64,000 nt of DNA from UBA3537 sp038138145 (GCA_038138145.1 JAYQDD010000002.1:186001-250000); one strand, 5' to 3'. Counted from the stretch's first letter, positions 53,389 through 61,923 are shown. The notes: generated from the letters alone by a model not told the origin. Translations and numbers: made by a program.

Positions 53389-55323
53389 TTAGTTAATGAC
53401 TAACTTTTTAGTTGATTTTTGTGTTCCTAAGGTCATTTGAACGAAATATAGTCCAGCGTTTAACTCAGAAACATTAACTGCATTTCTTACGTTATCGACA
53501 CGCAATACAGATTTCCCGAGCATATCAAAAATCTGAATATTCAAATCCTCATTAGAATTTGATGAGAAACGAACATAATCTTTTGCAGGGTTCGGGAACA
53601 TTTTAACACTGTTTAGTACATTGTCCTCAAGCCCAGCAGAAGCGCCATTAGCTGTAACTCTAACTAAATCTAATGAAACTGGATTATCTCTATCAACTAC
53701 ATATAGTAACAAAGAACTGAACGTATTTGCACCTTGTGCAGGTATCTCAACTACATTCTCACCATCAATAATTGTATGGTTTGGAAGGGTAACAGAAGGC
53801 TCAGTGTCAGGATACGGATTGAACTCTAATCTAAAGTAGATTTCTGCACCATCAGCTGAGGCTGGAGCATCAAAAGTGATTGTTCCTCCATTTTCAAATG
53901 AAAGTGGATACATAGAAGTATTCATATTTGCAAAACCACCCCATGCCTGTGCTCCAGATGGGTGCTCAAAAGATTGGGGAGTGTATACCACGTCTCCAAA
54001 ACCTTCTTTGAAATCAGCATATTCTGTTTTTAGTGCTGTTACTCCGTCAGTATCATAAGTTGTGACACTAATCGAATTTAAAGAAACCGCAACATCCCTA
54101 TCAACTATGTAAAGAAGAAATGAGCTAAATGTATTAGTCCCCGCAGGGATCTCAATCACATTCGCACCAGTTGTAACAATATGGTTTGGAAGGTTGAGAG
54201 AAGGCTCAGTGTCTGGATATGGATTAAATTCAAATCTAAAGTAGATTTCTGCACCATCAGCTGAGGCTGGAGCATCAAAAGAAATATTGCCTCCATTCTC
54301 AAATGTGAGTGGATACAAATCTGTATTCATATTTGCAAAACCACCCCATGCCTGTGCTCCGGATGGGTGCTCAAAAGATTGGGGAGTGTAAACCACGTCT
54401 CCAAAACCTTCGTAAAAATCAGCATAGTTTGAAGATGCTGGCTCTGGTGCTGGTGGTTCAGCGCTATTGTCGTCTGATGTTATAGAAATTGAGTTTAATG
54501 AAATTGCAGTATCTCTATCAACTACATAAAGTAGAAATGAGCTAAATGTATTCGCCCCCTGAGCAGGAATTTCAATCACATTCACGCCAGTTGTAACAAT
54601 ATGGTTTGGAAGGGTAACAGAAGGCTCAGTGTCAGGATACGGATTGAACTCTAATCTAAAGTAGATTTCTGCACCATCAGCTGAGGCTGGAGCATCAAAA
54701 GTGATTGTTCCTCCATTTTCAAATGAAAGTGGATACATAGAAGTATTCATATTTGCAAAACCACCCCATGCCTGTGCTCCAGATGGGTGCTCAAAAGATT
54801 GGGGAGTGTATACCACGTCTCCAAAACCTTCTTTGAAATCAGCATATTCTGTTTTTAGTGCTGTTACTCCGTCAGTATCATAAGTTGTGACACTAATCGA
54901 ATTTAAAGAAACCGCAACATCCCTATCAACTATGTAAAGAAGAAATGAGCTAAATGTATTAGTCCCCGCAGGGATCTCAATCACATTCGCACCAGTTGTA
55001 ACAATATGGTTTGGAAGGTTGAGAGAAGGCTCAGTGTCTGGATATGGATTAAATTCAAATCTAAAGTAGATTTCTGCACCATCAGCTGAGGCTGGAGCAT
55101 CAAAAGAAATATTGCCTCCATTCTCAAATGTGAGTGGATACAAATCTGTATTCATATTTGCAAAACCACCCCATGCCTGTGCTCCGGATGGGTGCTCAAA
55201 AGATTGGGGAGTGTAAACCACGTCTCCAAAACCTTCTTTAAAATCAGCGTAATCTGTTTTTTGTGCTTGGGAAAACCCAAACGTAAACGCTAAGAGCGTC
55301 ATAAGTAATGTAATTTGTTTCAT
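53389..55323 (-). CDS. Secreted four-repeat protein with T9SS type A sorting domain
   Basis: A 644-residue exported protein. Signal MKQITLLMTLLAFTFGFSQ is followed by four beta-rich repeats of ~137 residues (starting near 23, 159, 298 and 434), each opening with YADFxEGFGDVVYTPQSFEH and containing DAPASADGAEIYFR and FNPYPDTEPS. Repeats 1 and 3 match, as do 2 and 4 over most of their length, showing duplication of a two-repeat unit. A proline-rich linker (EPPAPEPASS) lies before repeat 3. The C-terminal ~78 residues are a type A sorting domain (VKMFPNPAKDYVRFS, ending KKLVIN). The repeat is not a named family to me; cell-surface binding is inferred. Confidence 0.92.
   Translation of the reverse strand: MKQITLLMTLLAFTFGFSQAQKTDYADFKEGFGDVVYTPQSFEHPSGAQAWGGFANMNTDLYPLTFENGGNISFDAPASADGAEIYFRFEFNPYPDTEPSLNLPNHIVTTGANVIEIPAGTNTFSSFLLYIVDRDVAVSLNSISVTTYDTDGVTALKTEYADFKEGFGDVVYTPQSFEHPSGAQAWGGFANMNTSMYPLSFENGGTITFDAPASADGAEIYFRLEFNPYPDTEPSVTLPNHIVTTGVNVIEIPAQGANTFSSFLLYVVDRDTAISLNSISITSDDNSAEPPAPEPASSNYADFYEGFGDVVYTPQSFEHPSGAQAWGGFANMNTDLYPLTFENGGNISFDAPASADGAEIYFRFEFNPYPDTEPSLNLPNHIVTTGANVIEIPAGTNTFSSFLLYIVDRDVAVSLNSISVTTYDTDGVTALKTEYADFKEGFGDVVYTPQSFEHPSGAQAWGGFANMNTSMYPLSFENGGTITFDAPASADGAEIYFRLEFNPYPDTEPSVTLPNHTIIDGENVVEIPAQGANTFSSLLLYVVDRDNPVSLDLVRVTANGASAGLEDNVLNSVKMFPNPAKDYVRFSSNSNEDLNIQIFDMLGKSVLRVDNVRNAVNVSELNAGLYFVQMTLGTQKSTKKLVIN
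53775..54411. repeat. 637-bp direct repeat, copy 1
   Basis: Within the four-repeat T9SS gene, this block is identical by eye to 54600-55236 (period 825 bp, in frame). Differences start sharply at both ends. It covers part of protein repeats 3 and 4. Confidence 0.92.
54600..55236. repeat. 637-bp direct repeat, copy 2
   Basis: Second copy of the block at 53775-54411, covering protein repeats 1 and part of 2. Synonymous sites match too, so the duplication or a gene-conversion event is recent. Confidence 0.92.
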
Positions 55324-55352
55324 ATTTAGTTGTTTAAAGTTTAAGATAATTT

Positions 55353-55360
55353 CAAATATA
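55353..55360 (-). promoter_or_regulatory. Probable -7 element of the four-repeat T9SS gene
   Basis: TATATTTG on the minus strand matches TAnnTTTG, about 30 bases before the ATG. The nearest upstream TTTG is 27 bases away, longer than usual. Confidence 0.5.
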
Positions 55361-55710
55361 GTTTAACAATAAAATGAAAATGTTAAACAAACCACTACAA
55401 TATGCATACAGCAGATAAAAAATTTATAATGTAATCAAGAATATGACAATTTTAACCTATTAAACATACCAAATCAATAAACGAAAACGTTTAATAAAAA
55501 GAAATTTGTAATACAGATAAAACATCAAAAGAAAGAATGTTGTGCTCTTGTATAGTTTATTTTAACAATTCTATAAGTAAAAAACGCTGAGCATATTTCA
55601 TTTTGCTTAAAATATTGACAAAAAATGCTAAACAAAAGAAAAAATATATAACGATTTCGTAACCGTCTAAATTTCAAAACAATAGAAAAAATAATCCAAA
55701 AAGCACAAAA

Positions 55711-55738
55711 AAAAGGCACCTTATGGTGCCTTTTATAT
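55711..55738 (-). terminator. Intrinsic terminator of the two-repeat T9SS gene
   Basis: AAAAGGCACC pairs perfectly with GGTGCCTTTT around TTAT. On the minus strand it follows the stop codon of the gene at 55763 by some 30 bases. Confidence 0.88.
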
Positions 55739-55762
55739 TTTGGTTTGTGAGCAGGAACAATC

Positions 55763-57031
55763 TTAGTTTACTACTAATTTTTTTGTAGTGGCTTTTGTAC
55801 CTAGCATCATACGTACAAAATAAACACCAGTACGTAAAGTCGAGATATTGACTTCATTTTGAACATGCTTAACCTTCATTAAAGACTTTCCAAGCACATC
55901 AAATATTTCGATATCTAAACGCTCATTTGAGTTTTTAGAAAACTGAACGACATCCTTTGCTGGATTGGGAAACATTTTGACCGCATTCAATAGGTTGTCA
56001 TTAAGACCTGCAGTACCTCCAAATGAAAACTGATCAAAATAGCTGACAACATCTTGAGTACGATCATCAAAATCTGGGATAATAACTAGTCTATTGAAGG
56101 TATTCCCTATTTGAGAACTAAAATCGAAGGTGAGTTGTTCCCAACTGCCATCGGTGAGGGTGTTAGGAATTTTTATTTCATGAACTACACCAGGACCTTC
56201 AAACTTAACACCCACATCAGAGATTACCGATTTTCTGACCATCAAGGTTACAATTTTGTTGCTTTGATCCAATGTAAATGTCCCCACATAATCTGTAAAG
56301 GTTAACGCCCATTCCTCACCATAATTTAATGAAGTAAATTTTGCTACCGTTGACGTACTGTTGATTCCACTTGTATTTGGGTTAGGGACAAATTCCAATG
56401 CTGGATTGGTGTTGTTGTTGTGCACCGTCCACACCCAATCTGCACCAAAACCGGGGGTTTCAAAATCAATATCTTCTAAGTTATAGTTGACCACACTACC
56501 ACCAGCATTGAAAGAAATATCATCAAAATAAATAGTGGTGTCTATGGAACGATCATAAAAATCGGGGATGATAACCATCCTGTTAAAGGTCTCCCCAATG
56601 GCGATACTAAAATTAAAGGTTAATTCTTCCCAGTCTCCGTTAACCTGTGTGTTGGGCACTTCAACGATCCTGGGGGCGTATGTTCCAGAAGTATCTTCAA
56701 ATTTTACTCCTACTGGCGTGGGTATGTCTTTACGAATCTTGATTTTGACAATACTGTTGTTTTCTGAAAAGGTAAAGCTCCCCACATTATCGGTAAAAGT
56801 GAGCGCCCAAGGTTGTCCTGCGGCTAGGGCGGTAAATTTTGCAACGATAGCCGAAGTGTTTATACCCGATGCATTGGGATTTGCCACAATGTCTAAGGCA
56901 GGAGGATTATTGCCATTGTCATCTACAATCCATGTCCATGAAGCTCCTGTACCGCCAGATTCAAAATCTACATTGGTTTGCCCAAAGGAAACGATACTGA
57001 GCATGCTAAATGCTACTATAATGTTTTTCAT
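55763..57031 (-). CDS. Secreted two-repeat jelly-roll-like protein with T9SS sorting domain
   Basis: About 422 residues. The ATG giving MKNIIVAFSMLSIVSFGQ provides the Sec signal; an upstream longer reading is unlikely. Two repeats of ~160 residues follow (DFESGGTGASWTWIVDDNG and DFETPGFGADWVWTVHNN), each with VAKFT, ALTFTD, VGVKFE and NTFNRxVIIPDF motifs; they resemble carbohydrate-binding beta-sandwiches, though no CBM family is certain. The last ~78 residues form a type A sorting domain (VKMFPNPAKDVVQFS). The protein is probably exposed or released at the cell surface for binding. Confidence 0.9.
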   Translation of the reverse strand: MKNIIVAFSMLSIVSFGQTNVDFESGGTGASWTWIVDDNGNNPPALDIVANPNASGINTSAIVAKFTALAAGQPWALTFTDNVGSFTFSENNSIVKIKIRKDIPTPVGVKFEDTSGTYAPRIVEVPNTQVNGDWEELTFNFSIAIGETFNRMVIIPDFYDRSIDTTIYFDDISFNAGGSVVNYNLEDIDFETPGFGADWVWTVHNNNTNPALEFVPNPNTSGINSTSTVAKFTSLNYGEEWALTFTDYVGTFTLDQSNKIVTLMVRKSVISDVGVKFEGPGVVHEIKIPNTLTDGSWEQLTFDFSSQIGNTFNRLVIIPDFDDRTQDVVSYFDQFSFGGTAGLNDNLLNAVKMFPNPAKDVVQFSKNSNERLDIEIFDVLGKSLMKVKHVQNEVNISTLRTGVYFVRMMLGTKATTKKLVVN

Positions 57032-57159
57032 TTGTGAATTTTTTTCTAATATATAAATAATATACAAGAACGTTCAATGTTCAAGCACTATTAAAACCAT
57101 ACAATACAAAAACTCCCATTTTGTAGTATACATCTCTTGCCATTGCACAGTTAATGAAA

Positions 57160-57190
57160 AGACCTGCCCAAAAAACAGGCAGGCCTTTTA
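57160..57190 (-). terminator. Intrinsic terminator of the 260-residue T9SS gene
   Basis: CCTGCC pairs with GGCAGG, extended by an A/T-rich outer stem with one mismatch, followed on the minus strand by T residues. It lies ~30 bases after the stop codon. Confidence 0.8.
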
Positions 57191-57216
57191 CTTTAGTTGG
57201 TATGGGGTGTTAGTTT

Positions 57217-57999
57217 CTAATGTACCACTAACTTTTTTGTTGTCGCTTTTGTCCCCAGAGTCATCTGTACAACATACACTCCAGTACGCAAAGACGAAAT
57301 ATTAACTGCGCTTTGAACATTTTTATGCGCGATTAAGGACTTTCCAAGCATATCAAAAATTTGAATATCTAACGGTTCATTTGAGTGTTTTGAAAACTGA
57401 ACTACATCCTTTGCTGGATTGGGGAACATTTTAACCGCATTAAATACGTTGTCATTAAGTCCAGCAACTTCCTTTGTAAATAGAAAACGCCACCATCCTC
57501 CACTTATCGCAATGTCTATTGTCATGTTCGTGCTAGATATTGAGGTAACTGTGTAAGTAATTGAAGCTGGTGGAGTGGTCCCAGCAGCTGATAATTCGCC
57601 TCCATTAAAAACTTTTGCGAGGCCAAGAAAAGCACCTGTTCCGTTAAGAACAATTGTATTTGCTGTTGAATCATATGTCCAAGTGGCTGCAGAGCCATTG
57701 TGTGGAGCAACAGGTGTTCCGCATCCCTCTGTGGCCACACCTTGCCAAGTTTCAAGCCATGTATCTGTTCCAAGAACATTCTGAAAAGAGCCATCAGAAT
57801 TAAAAACATATTGATCATCAAATAAACAAGCTCTGGTTGTGACATCACCAGCTGAATTTTGCCACCAACCTGCAGAACCTTGAGTAGGACCTACAGCTAA
57901 TGCTCCTGCTTGAGGAGTTAATTTCCAAGTTCCCTCAGGAGTCTGAGCAAAACTAAATGTAAACGCCAAAAGCGTCAGAACTAATGTAATTTTTTTCAT
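57217..57999 (-). CDS. Small secreted protein with lipocalin-like region and T9SS sorting domain
   Basis: A 260-residue protein. Signal MKKITLVLTLLAFTFSFAQ leads into a ~155-residue beta-rich domain (GTWKLTPQAGALAVGP, SAGWWQNSAGD, FNSDGSFQNVLG, ATWTYDSTANTIVLNG), like lipocalin-type domains in Bacteroidota. The C-terminal ~78 residues are a type A sorting domain (VKMFPNPAKDVVQFS, LRTGVYVVQMTLG, ending KKLVVH), nearly the same as in the next gene. The function is not known; a ligand-binding surface protein is possible. Confidence 0.9.
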   Translation of the reverse strand: MKKITLVLTLLAFTFSFAQTPEGTWKLTPQAGALAVGPTQGSAGWWQNSAGDVTTRACLFDDQYVFNSDGSFQNVLGTDTWLETWQGVATEGCGTPVAPHNGSAATWTYDSTANTIVLNGTGAFLGLAKVFNGGELSAAGTTPPASITYTVTSISSTNMTIDIAISGGWWRFLFTKEVAGLNDNVFNAVKMFPNPAKDVVQFSKHSNEPLDIQIFDMLGKSLIAHKNVQSAVNISSLRTGVYVVQMTLGTKATTKKLVVH

Positions 58000-58614
58000 A
58001 ATAGATTTGTTTTAAGATTTATATACCTGCAATGTATTTTATCCTTCGTAAAAGGAGCTGTAAAAACTAATACTTAAACTATACAAATAAGAAGTCTGTA
58101 AACAGTTAAAATAAAGTGTTTAACCACAAACGAAAGTGCTATAAACAAAAAAAGCATCCCTGTTGGAATGCCTTTTTCAGTTTAGTTGGTTAGTAAAATG
58201 AGCGGAAACTCATTTTATCTTAAGGATTTGCAGTATAATCATTATTGAAACAAAACACAAAAATTAACAAAATCTGCAAATAGTAAATTCATTTTCAAAA
58301 ACTTATGAAAACGAAAAGAACATTTGTAAATTAGCTAAATGTGTGGTTCAGTTCAATAAATACACCAATACAATTTTGATACACACTAAGGCGCAAAAAA
58401 CAGCTGTTCAAACAATGGTGGTTTATTTAGAAATGTTTAATTTTTTAGGTTAAAAAACAAACAGTTTTTTAAAAATAATAGTCAAGAGTATCAACAACAT
58501 TGTACAAATGTATAGCTGTTGTATAGTTTTTATTTTCAATTTTTGTTCCATTTAAGAATTTTTGCAAAAATTAATAATTAGTTTTATAGGACAATAACAG
58601 AAAATAACAAACCA
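58000..58614. other. Gene-free AT-rich stretch with two hairpins
   Basis: No convincing gene in 615 bases. A terminator-like hairpin lies at 58150-58177 (GCAT-CC/GG-ATGC with A and T flanks, one mismatch). A perfect 8-bp inverted repeat AAAATGAG/CTCATTTT is at 58195-58216. The layout looks like the end region of the neighbouring T9SS genes, but no coding sequence remains. The rest is low-complexity A/T and includes the promoter region of the next operon, where no clear consensus is seen. Confidence 0.65.
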
Positions 58615-58950
58615 ATGAGCAAAAACTATTATGATCCATCGGATTTAAAAAAATTTACAAACATCAGCGAATGGAATGAAGAACTGGGACAAAAGTTTTT
58701 TGACTATTATGGAAAAGTCTTCGAAGAAGGCGCCCTTAGTGCACGCGAAAAATCATTGATTGCATTGGCAGTGGCGCATGTGGTCAAGTGCCCCTACTGC
58801 ATCGATGCCTATACCAAGGACGGTCTACAGCGCGGCATCACCAAAGAAGAAATGATGGAAGCCGTTCATGCGGGTGCAGCGATCGAAAGTGGCGCTACAC
58901 TGGTACATGGGGTTCAAATGATGAATAAATACAACAAACTGTCCATGTAA
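58615..58950 (+). CDS. Arsenosugar-associated AhpD/CMD-like protein
   Basis: A 111-residue protein with the carboxymuconolactone-decarboxylase fold. The redox motif Cys59-Pro-Tyr-Cys62 is seen in HVVKCPYCIDAYTKDGLQRG, and LSAREKSLIALAVAH precedes it. It matches the peroxidase-like family (TIGR04169) found next to the radical SAM protein ArsS. In some relatives one Cys is selenocysteine; here both are Cys. It starts the operon, two bases before arsS. Confidence 0.9.
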   Translation: MSKNYYDPSDLKKFTNISEWNEELGQKFFDYYGKVFEEGALSAREKSLIALAVAHVVKCPYCIDAYTKDGLQRGITKEEMMEAVHAGAAIESGATLVHGVQMMNKYNKLSM

Positions 58951-58952
58951 AT

Positions 58953-60008
58953 ATGCTCAAAAAATCATTGAAACAACGCAAAAGTGAATTGGCCAACACA
59001 CAACGGCAGTTGGCTATTCTGTCCAATGGAATTTTTCAGAATAATGAATTGCCGACGTTTGCGAGTACCCTAAAAAACGCTAAGGCATATCCTCTACAGC
59101 CCAACCCAATTGAAATTTTACAAATCAACTTGGGGTATATGTGCAATCAAGTATGTGCGCATTGCCATGTTGATGCAGGTCCGGACCGAAAGGAAATCAT
59201 GAGCAAAGCAACCATGCAACTATGCTTAGATGCCCTCAAAAAATCGAATGTACACACCTTGGATTTGACGGGCGGCGCACCAGAAATGCACCCTCATTTT
59301 CGTTGGTTTGTTGAAGAAGCCCATAAAATGGGTGTTCAAGATTTTATTGTGCGGTCAAATTTGACCATTATTTTGGCTAATAAAAAATTTTATGACCTCC
59401 CTAAATTTTTTAAAAAGCACAATATTCATGTGGTTTCTTCTATGCCGCATTGGACCAAAGACAAAACAGATAAACAACGAGGTAAAGGCGTATTTAACAC
59501 CTCTATTGAAGCCCTAAAAATGTTAAACAATGTAGGGTATGGATTAAAAAATTCTAACCTGAAATTAGACTTGGTGTATAACCCCTCAGGGGCCTTTTTA
59601 CCTGGCGATCAAAACAGTTTAGAACAGGACTTTAAAAAAGCGCTATTTGAAGATTTTGGCATTGAGTTTCATCAACTTTTTGCCATCACAAATTTGCCTA
59701 TCAGTCGATTTTTAGATTATTTATTGGCCTCCGAAAATTATGAAGATTATATGTATTCATTAGTTGAAGCGTTTAATCCAAAAGCTGTAGATAATGTGAT
59801 GTGCAAAAACACCATTTCTGTAGGTTGGGATGGTTTGTTGTATGATTGTGACTTCAATCAAATGCTCAACTTAAACTTGATAGGTTCGGTGGGGCATATT
59901 AACGATTTTGACGAAAACATTCTTAAAAAGCGTCATATTCAAATCAACCAACACTGCTACGGTTGTACTGCAGGTGCAGGGAGTAGCTGCCAAGGCAGTG
60001 TAGTGTAA
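58953..60008 (+). CDS. arsS: Arsenosugar biosynthesis radical SAM protein ArsS
   Basis: A 351-residue radical SAM enzyme. The cluster motif is Cys64-x3-Cys68-x2-Cys71 (MCNQVCAHCHVDAGPDR), followed by LDLTGGAPEMHPHF. The C-terminal part is Cys-rich (CKNTISVGWDGLLYDCDFNQ; HCYGCTAGAGSSCQG). It is the family (TIGR04167) that joins the 5'-deoxyadenosyl group to dimethylated arsenic on the route to arsenosugars. Neighbours on both sides are the usual cluster partners. The methyltransferase ArsM is not seen nearby. Confidence 0.93.
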   Translation: MLKKSLKQRKSELANTQRQLAILSNGIFQNNELPTFASTLKNAKAYPLQPNPIEILQINLGYMCNQVCAHCHVDAGPDRKEIMSKATMQLCLDALKKSNVHTLDLTGGAPEMHPHFRWFVEEAHKMGVQDFIVRSNLTIILANKKFYDLPKFFKKHNIHVVSSMPHWTKDKTDKQRGKGVFNTSIEALKMLNNVGYGLKNSNLKLDLVYNPSGAFLPGDQNSLEQDFKKALFEDFGIEFHQLFAITNLPISRFLDYLLASENYEDYMYSLVEAFNPKAVDNVMCKNTISVGWDGLLYDCDFNQMLNLNLIGSVGHINDFDENILKKRHIQINQHCYGCTAGAGSSCQGSVV

Positions 60009-60012
60009 TATT

Positions 60013-60624
60013 ATGCAGGGAAATTTAATTATCATATTTGCTCGAAATCCAAAACTTGGTAAAGTCAAAACACGATTGGCCAAAACTATTGGCAATTTTG
60101 CTGCTCTTGAAACCTATAAAATCCTCATGAAACACACCGCAAATGTGGTGGAGAAAAGTAACGCAGAGAAAATTGTGTTTTATTCCGAATACATTAATTA
60201 TAATGATGTATGGGCCAAAATTAAGTGTAAAAAAGTAAAACAAAGTGAAGGTGATTTAGGTGAAAAAATGCAAACAGCATTTGAATATGCCTTCGAATTG
60301 GGATACAAAAAGATTGTCATCATAGGCAGTGATGTGTATAGCTTGAAGACCGAACATATCGACTCCGCTTTTACGCAACTCCAAACCCATGATGTAGTGA
60401 TTGGTCCTGCACATGACGGGGGGTATTATTTGTTGGGGTTAAATTTTATAATTCCAGAACTTTTTGAACAAAAAAAATGGGGGACATCCTCAGTTTTGGA
60501 GAATACCTTAGCGGATTTAAATGAATTAAATGTTACCTTGCTAGAACCCCTCAACGATATCGACACCTATGAAGACCTAAAAAAAGAACCTCAACTATTA
60601 AAAAAAATAAACATTCATGATTAA
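60013..60624 (+). CDS. Arsenosugar-type glycosyltransferase (TIGR04282 family)
   Basis: A 203-residue nucleotidyl/glycosyl-transferase-like protein, related to CofC: LIIIFARNPKLGKVKTRLAK, then IGSDVYSLKTEHID, and GPAHDGGYYLLGLN. Members next to ArsS are thought to replace the adenine with a sugar-linked group in arsenosugar formation. It starts 4 bases after arsS and overlaps the phosphorylase gene by 8 bases, so translation is coupled. Confidence 0.9.
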   Translation: MQGNLIIIFARNPKLGKVKTRLAKTIGNFAALETYKILMKHTANVVEKSNAEKIVFYSEYINYNDVWAKIKCKKVKQSEGDLGEKMQTAFEYAFELGYKKIVIIGSDVYSLKTEHIDSAFTQLQTHDVVIGPAHDGGYYLLGLNFIIPELFEQKKWGTSSVLENTLADLNELNVTLLEPLNDIDTYEDLKKEPQLLKKINIHD

Positions 60625-61429
60625 ACTCATCAACGAAACGGTAGGTTATTTAAAAGAACGAGGGTTTGAATCCTCCGAAATTGGCATCATATTAGGCACT
60701 GGACTTGGGCAACTTATCAATGAGATTGATATTATTGCGGAAGTAAGCTACAACCACATTCCAAATTTCCCAACAGCAACCGTGGAATTTCACAAAGGAA
60801 AACTCATTTTTGGAACCATTGAAGGCAAAAAAGTCATCGTTATGCAAGGTCGTTTTCATTTGTATGAGGGCTATTCCTCACAAGACGTGACCTACCCCGT
60901 ACGGATCATGAAGGCCTTTGGAATTTCTTCACTATTGGTGTCTAATGCTTCTGGTGCCATAAATATGAACTTCAAAAAAAGTGAGCTTATGCTTATTGAA
61001 GATCATATCAATCTACAAGGGGGTTCACCTTTGGCGTTTAAAGGCGTAGAACTTCTTGGTGAACGCTTTGTTGATATGAGCATGCCTTATGACCAAAAGA
61101 CGAATGCCATGTTAAAAACAATAGCAGCGCAAGAAAACATCAATTTGCACTGTGGTGTATATGCTAGCGTTTATGGCCCTCAACTCGAAACACGCGCAGA
61201 ATATAGAATGCTAAAACTCATTGGCGCAGATGCTGTGGGGATGAGTACAGTTCCTGAAGTCATTGTGGCCAATCATCTGGGTATAAAGGTGGCTGCAATT
61301 TCTGTAATCACCGACGAATGCGACCCCAACAACCTAAATCCCGTAGACGTACAAGACATCATGAGCATGGCAGCTCGTGCAGAACCTAAAATGATTAAAC
61401 TGTTTAAAAATCTAATCAAAGTGATTTAA
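60617..61429 (+). CDS. Purine nucleoside phosphorylase
   Basis: A 270-residue phosphorylase of the trimeric type. IGIILGTGLGQLINEI is the phosphate-binding start; GRFHLYEGYSSQDVTYPVR, SNASGAINMNF and VGMSTVPEVIVANHLGI are family motifs. In the arsenosugar context it likely removes adenine from the arsenic-containing nucleoside made by ArsS, giving a phosphorylated sugar. It may also serve normal purine salvage. Last gene of the ArsS operon. Confidence 0.93.
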   Translation: MIKLINETVGYLKERGFESSEIGIILGTGLGQLINEIDIIAEVSYNHIPNFPTATVEFHKGKLIFGTIEGKKVIVMQGRFHLYEGYSSQDVTYPVRIMKAFGISSLLVSNASGAINMNFKKSELMLIEDHINLQGGSPLAFKGVELLGERFVDMSMPYDQKTNAMLKTIAAQENINLHCGVYASVYGPQLETRAEYRMLKLIGADAVGMSTVPEVIVANHLGIKVAAISVITDECDPNNLNPVDVQDIMSMAARAEPKMIKLFKNLIKVI

Positions 61430-61468
61430 ACACATGCGCTTAGAACCCTAAATTTCTTTTTTATTAAG

Positions 61469-61476
61469 TACTTTTG
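61469..61476 (+). promoter_or_regulatory. Probable -7 element before the MerT-like gene
   Basis: TACTTTTG matches TAnnTTTG and lies 24 bases before the ATG, with no strong TTTG at the -33 distance. It suggests a separate transcript for the following three genes. Confidence 0.5.
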
Positions 61477-61497
61477 CGCTATAAAACTTAACTTATC

Positions 61498-61923
61498 ATG
61501 ACCGAACAAAAAAACCCCAACCTCATTAAATGGGGTGTCAAATATTCCTTAAGTGCAGCAATCGCTGGCATTTTGTGCTGTGTGGCGCCTGCAGTTTTAT
61601 TTATGTTTGGCCTTATGGGTGGCGTATATGCGATCTCATTTGCAGATTTTTTTTACAAAGAAGATGGAAGCTCTGGAGTGGGTTCATGGGTTTTGAAAAT
61701 TATAGCCCTAGGCATTGGAATTTATGGTGTTTATAGCTTTCGTAAAAAACAAAACCAATGCTCCATTGATTCCAAACGAAAGAAAAAAAACCTGATTTTA
61801 CTCATTGCCATGATTTTAGTTTTAGGTGTTGGACTTTTTTTAAGCTTAGAAAAGTGGTCGGCATGGTATTTTGACGAATACATTGTTCCCGCACAACAAA
61901 AAGAACTAAAGATTAAATCCTAG
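61498..61923 (+). CDS. Small MerT-like membrane protein
   Basis: A 141-residue protein with three hydrophobic helices (about 15-45, 60-82 and 97-117). The first holds Cys27-Cys28 followed by Pro31 (GILCCVAPAVLFMFG), like the metal-binding CC in helix 1 of mercuric transport protein MerT. A further Cys is at about residue 88 in a basic loop. No named family is certain. Just downstream of the arsenosugar operon, it may move an arsenic or other thiophilic compound across the membrane; that is inferred. Confidence 0.8.
   Translation: MTEQKNPNLIKWGVKYSLSAAIAGILCCVAPAVLFMFGLMGGVYAISFADFFYKEDGSSGVGSWVLKIIALGIGIYGVYSFRKKQNQCSIDSKRKKKNLILLIAMILVLGVGLFLSLEKWSAWYFDEYIVPAQQKELKIKS

Larger units (their letters stand above)
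55324..55762. other. Gene-free AT-rich stretch upstream of the four-repeat gene
   Basis: About 440 bases between two minus-strand T9SS genes. It contains TATATTTG on the minus strand (55353-55360), an exact -7 element for the four-repeat gene, and the terminator of the distal gene at 55711-55735. A 64-codon frame in between is AT-rich and not convincing. Confidence 0.6.

Noticed and set aside
53876..54883. Two identical 60-codon plus-strand frames
   Set aside because: They are only antisense images of the duplicated block in the T9SS gene, not separate genes.
53775..55236. CRISPR-like regular repeats
   Set aside because: The repeats are long, in frame and coding, with no short spacers or cas genes; they are protein-domain duplications.
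55525..55719. A 64-codon minus-strand frame in the spacer between two T9SS genes
   Set aside because: Strongly AT-driven Phe/Ile composition, no start context, and it runs into the terminator of the distal gene.
56568..57056. A 162-codon plus-strand frame across the two-repeat T9SS gene
   Set aside because: It is antisense to a gene with signal peptide, repeats and sorting domain, and it has no recognisable content.
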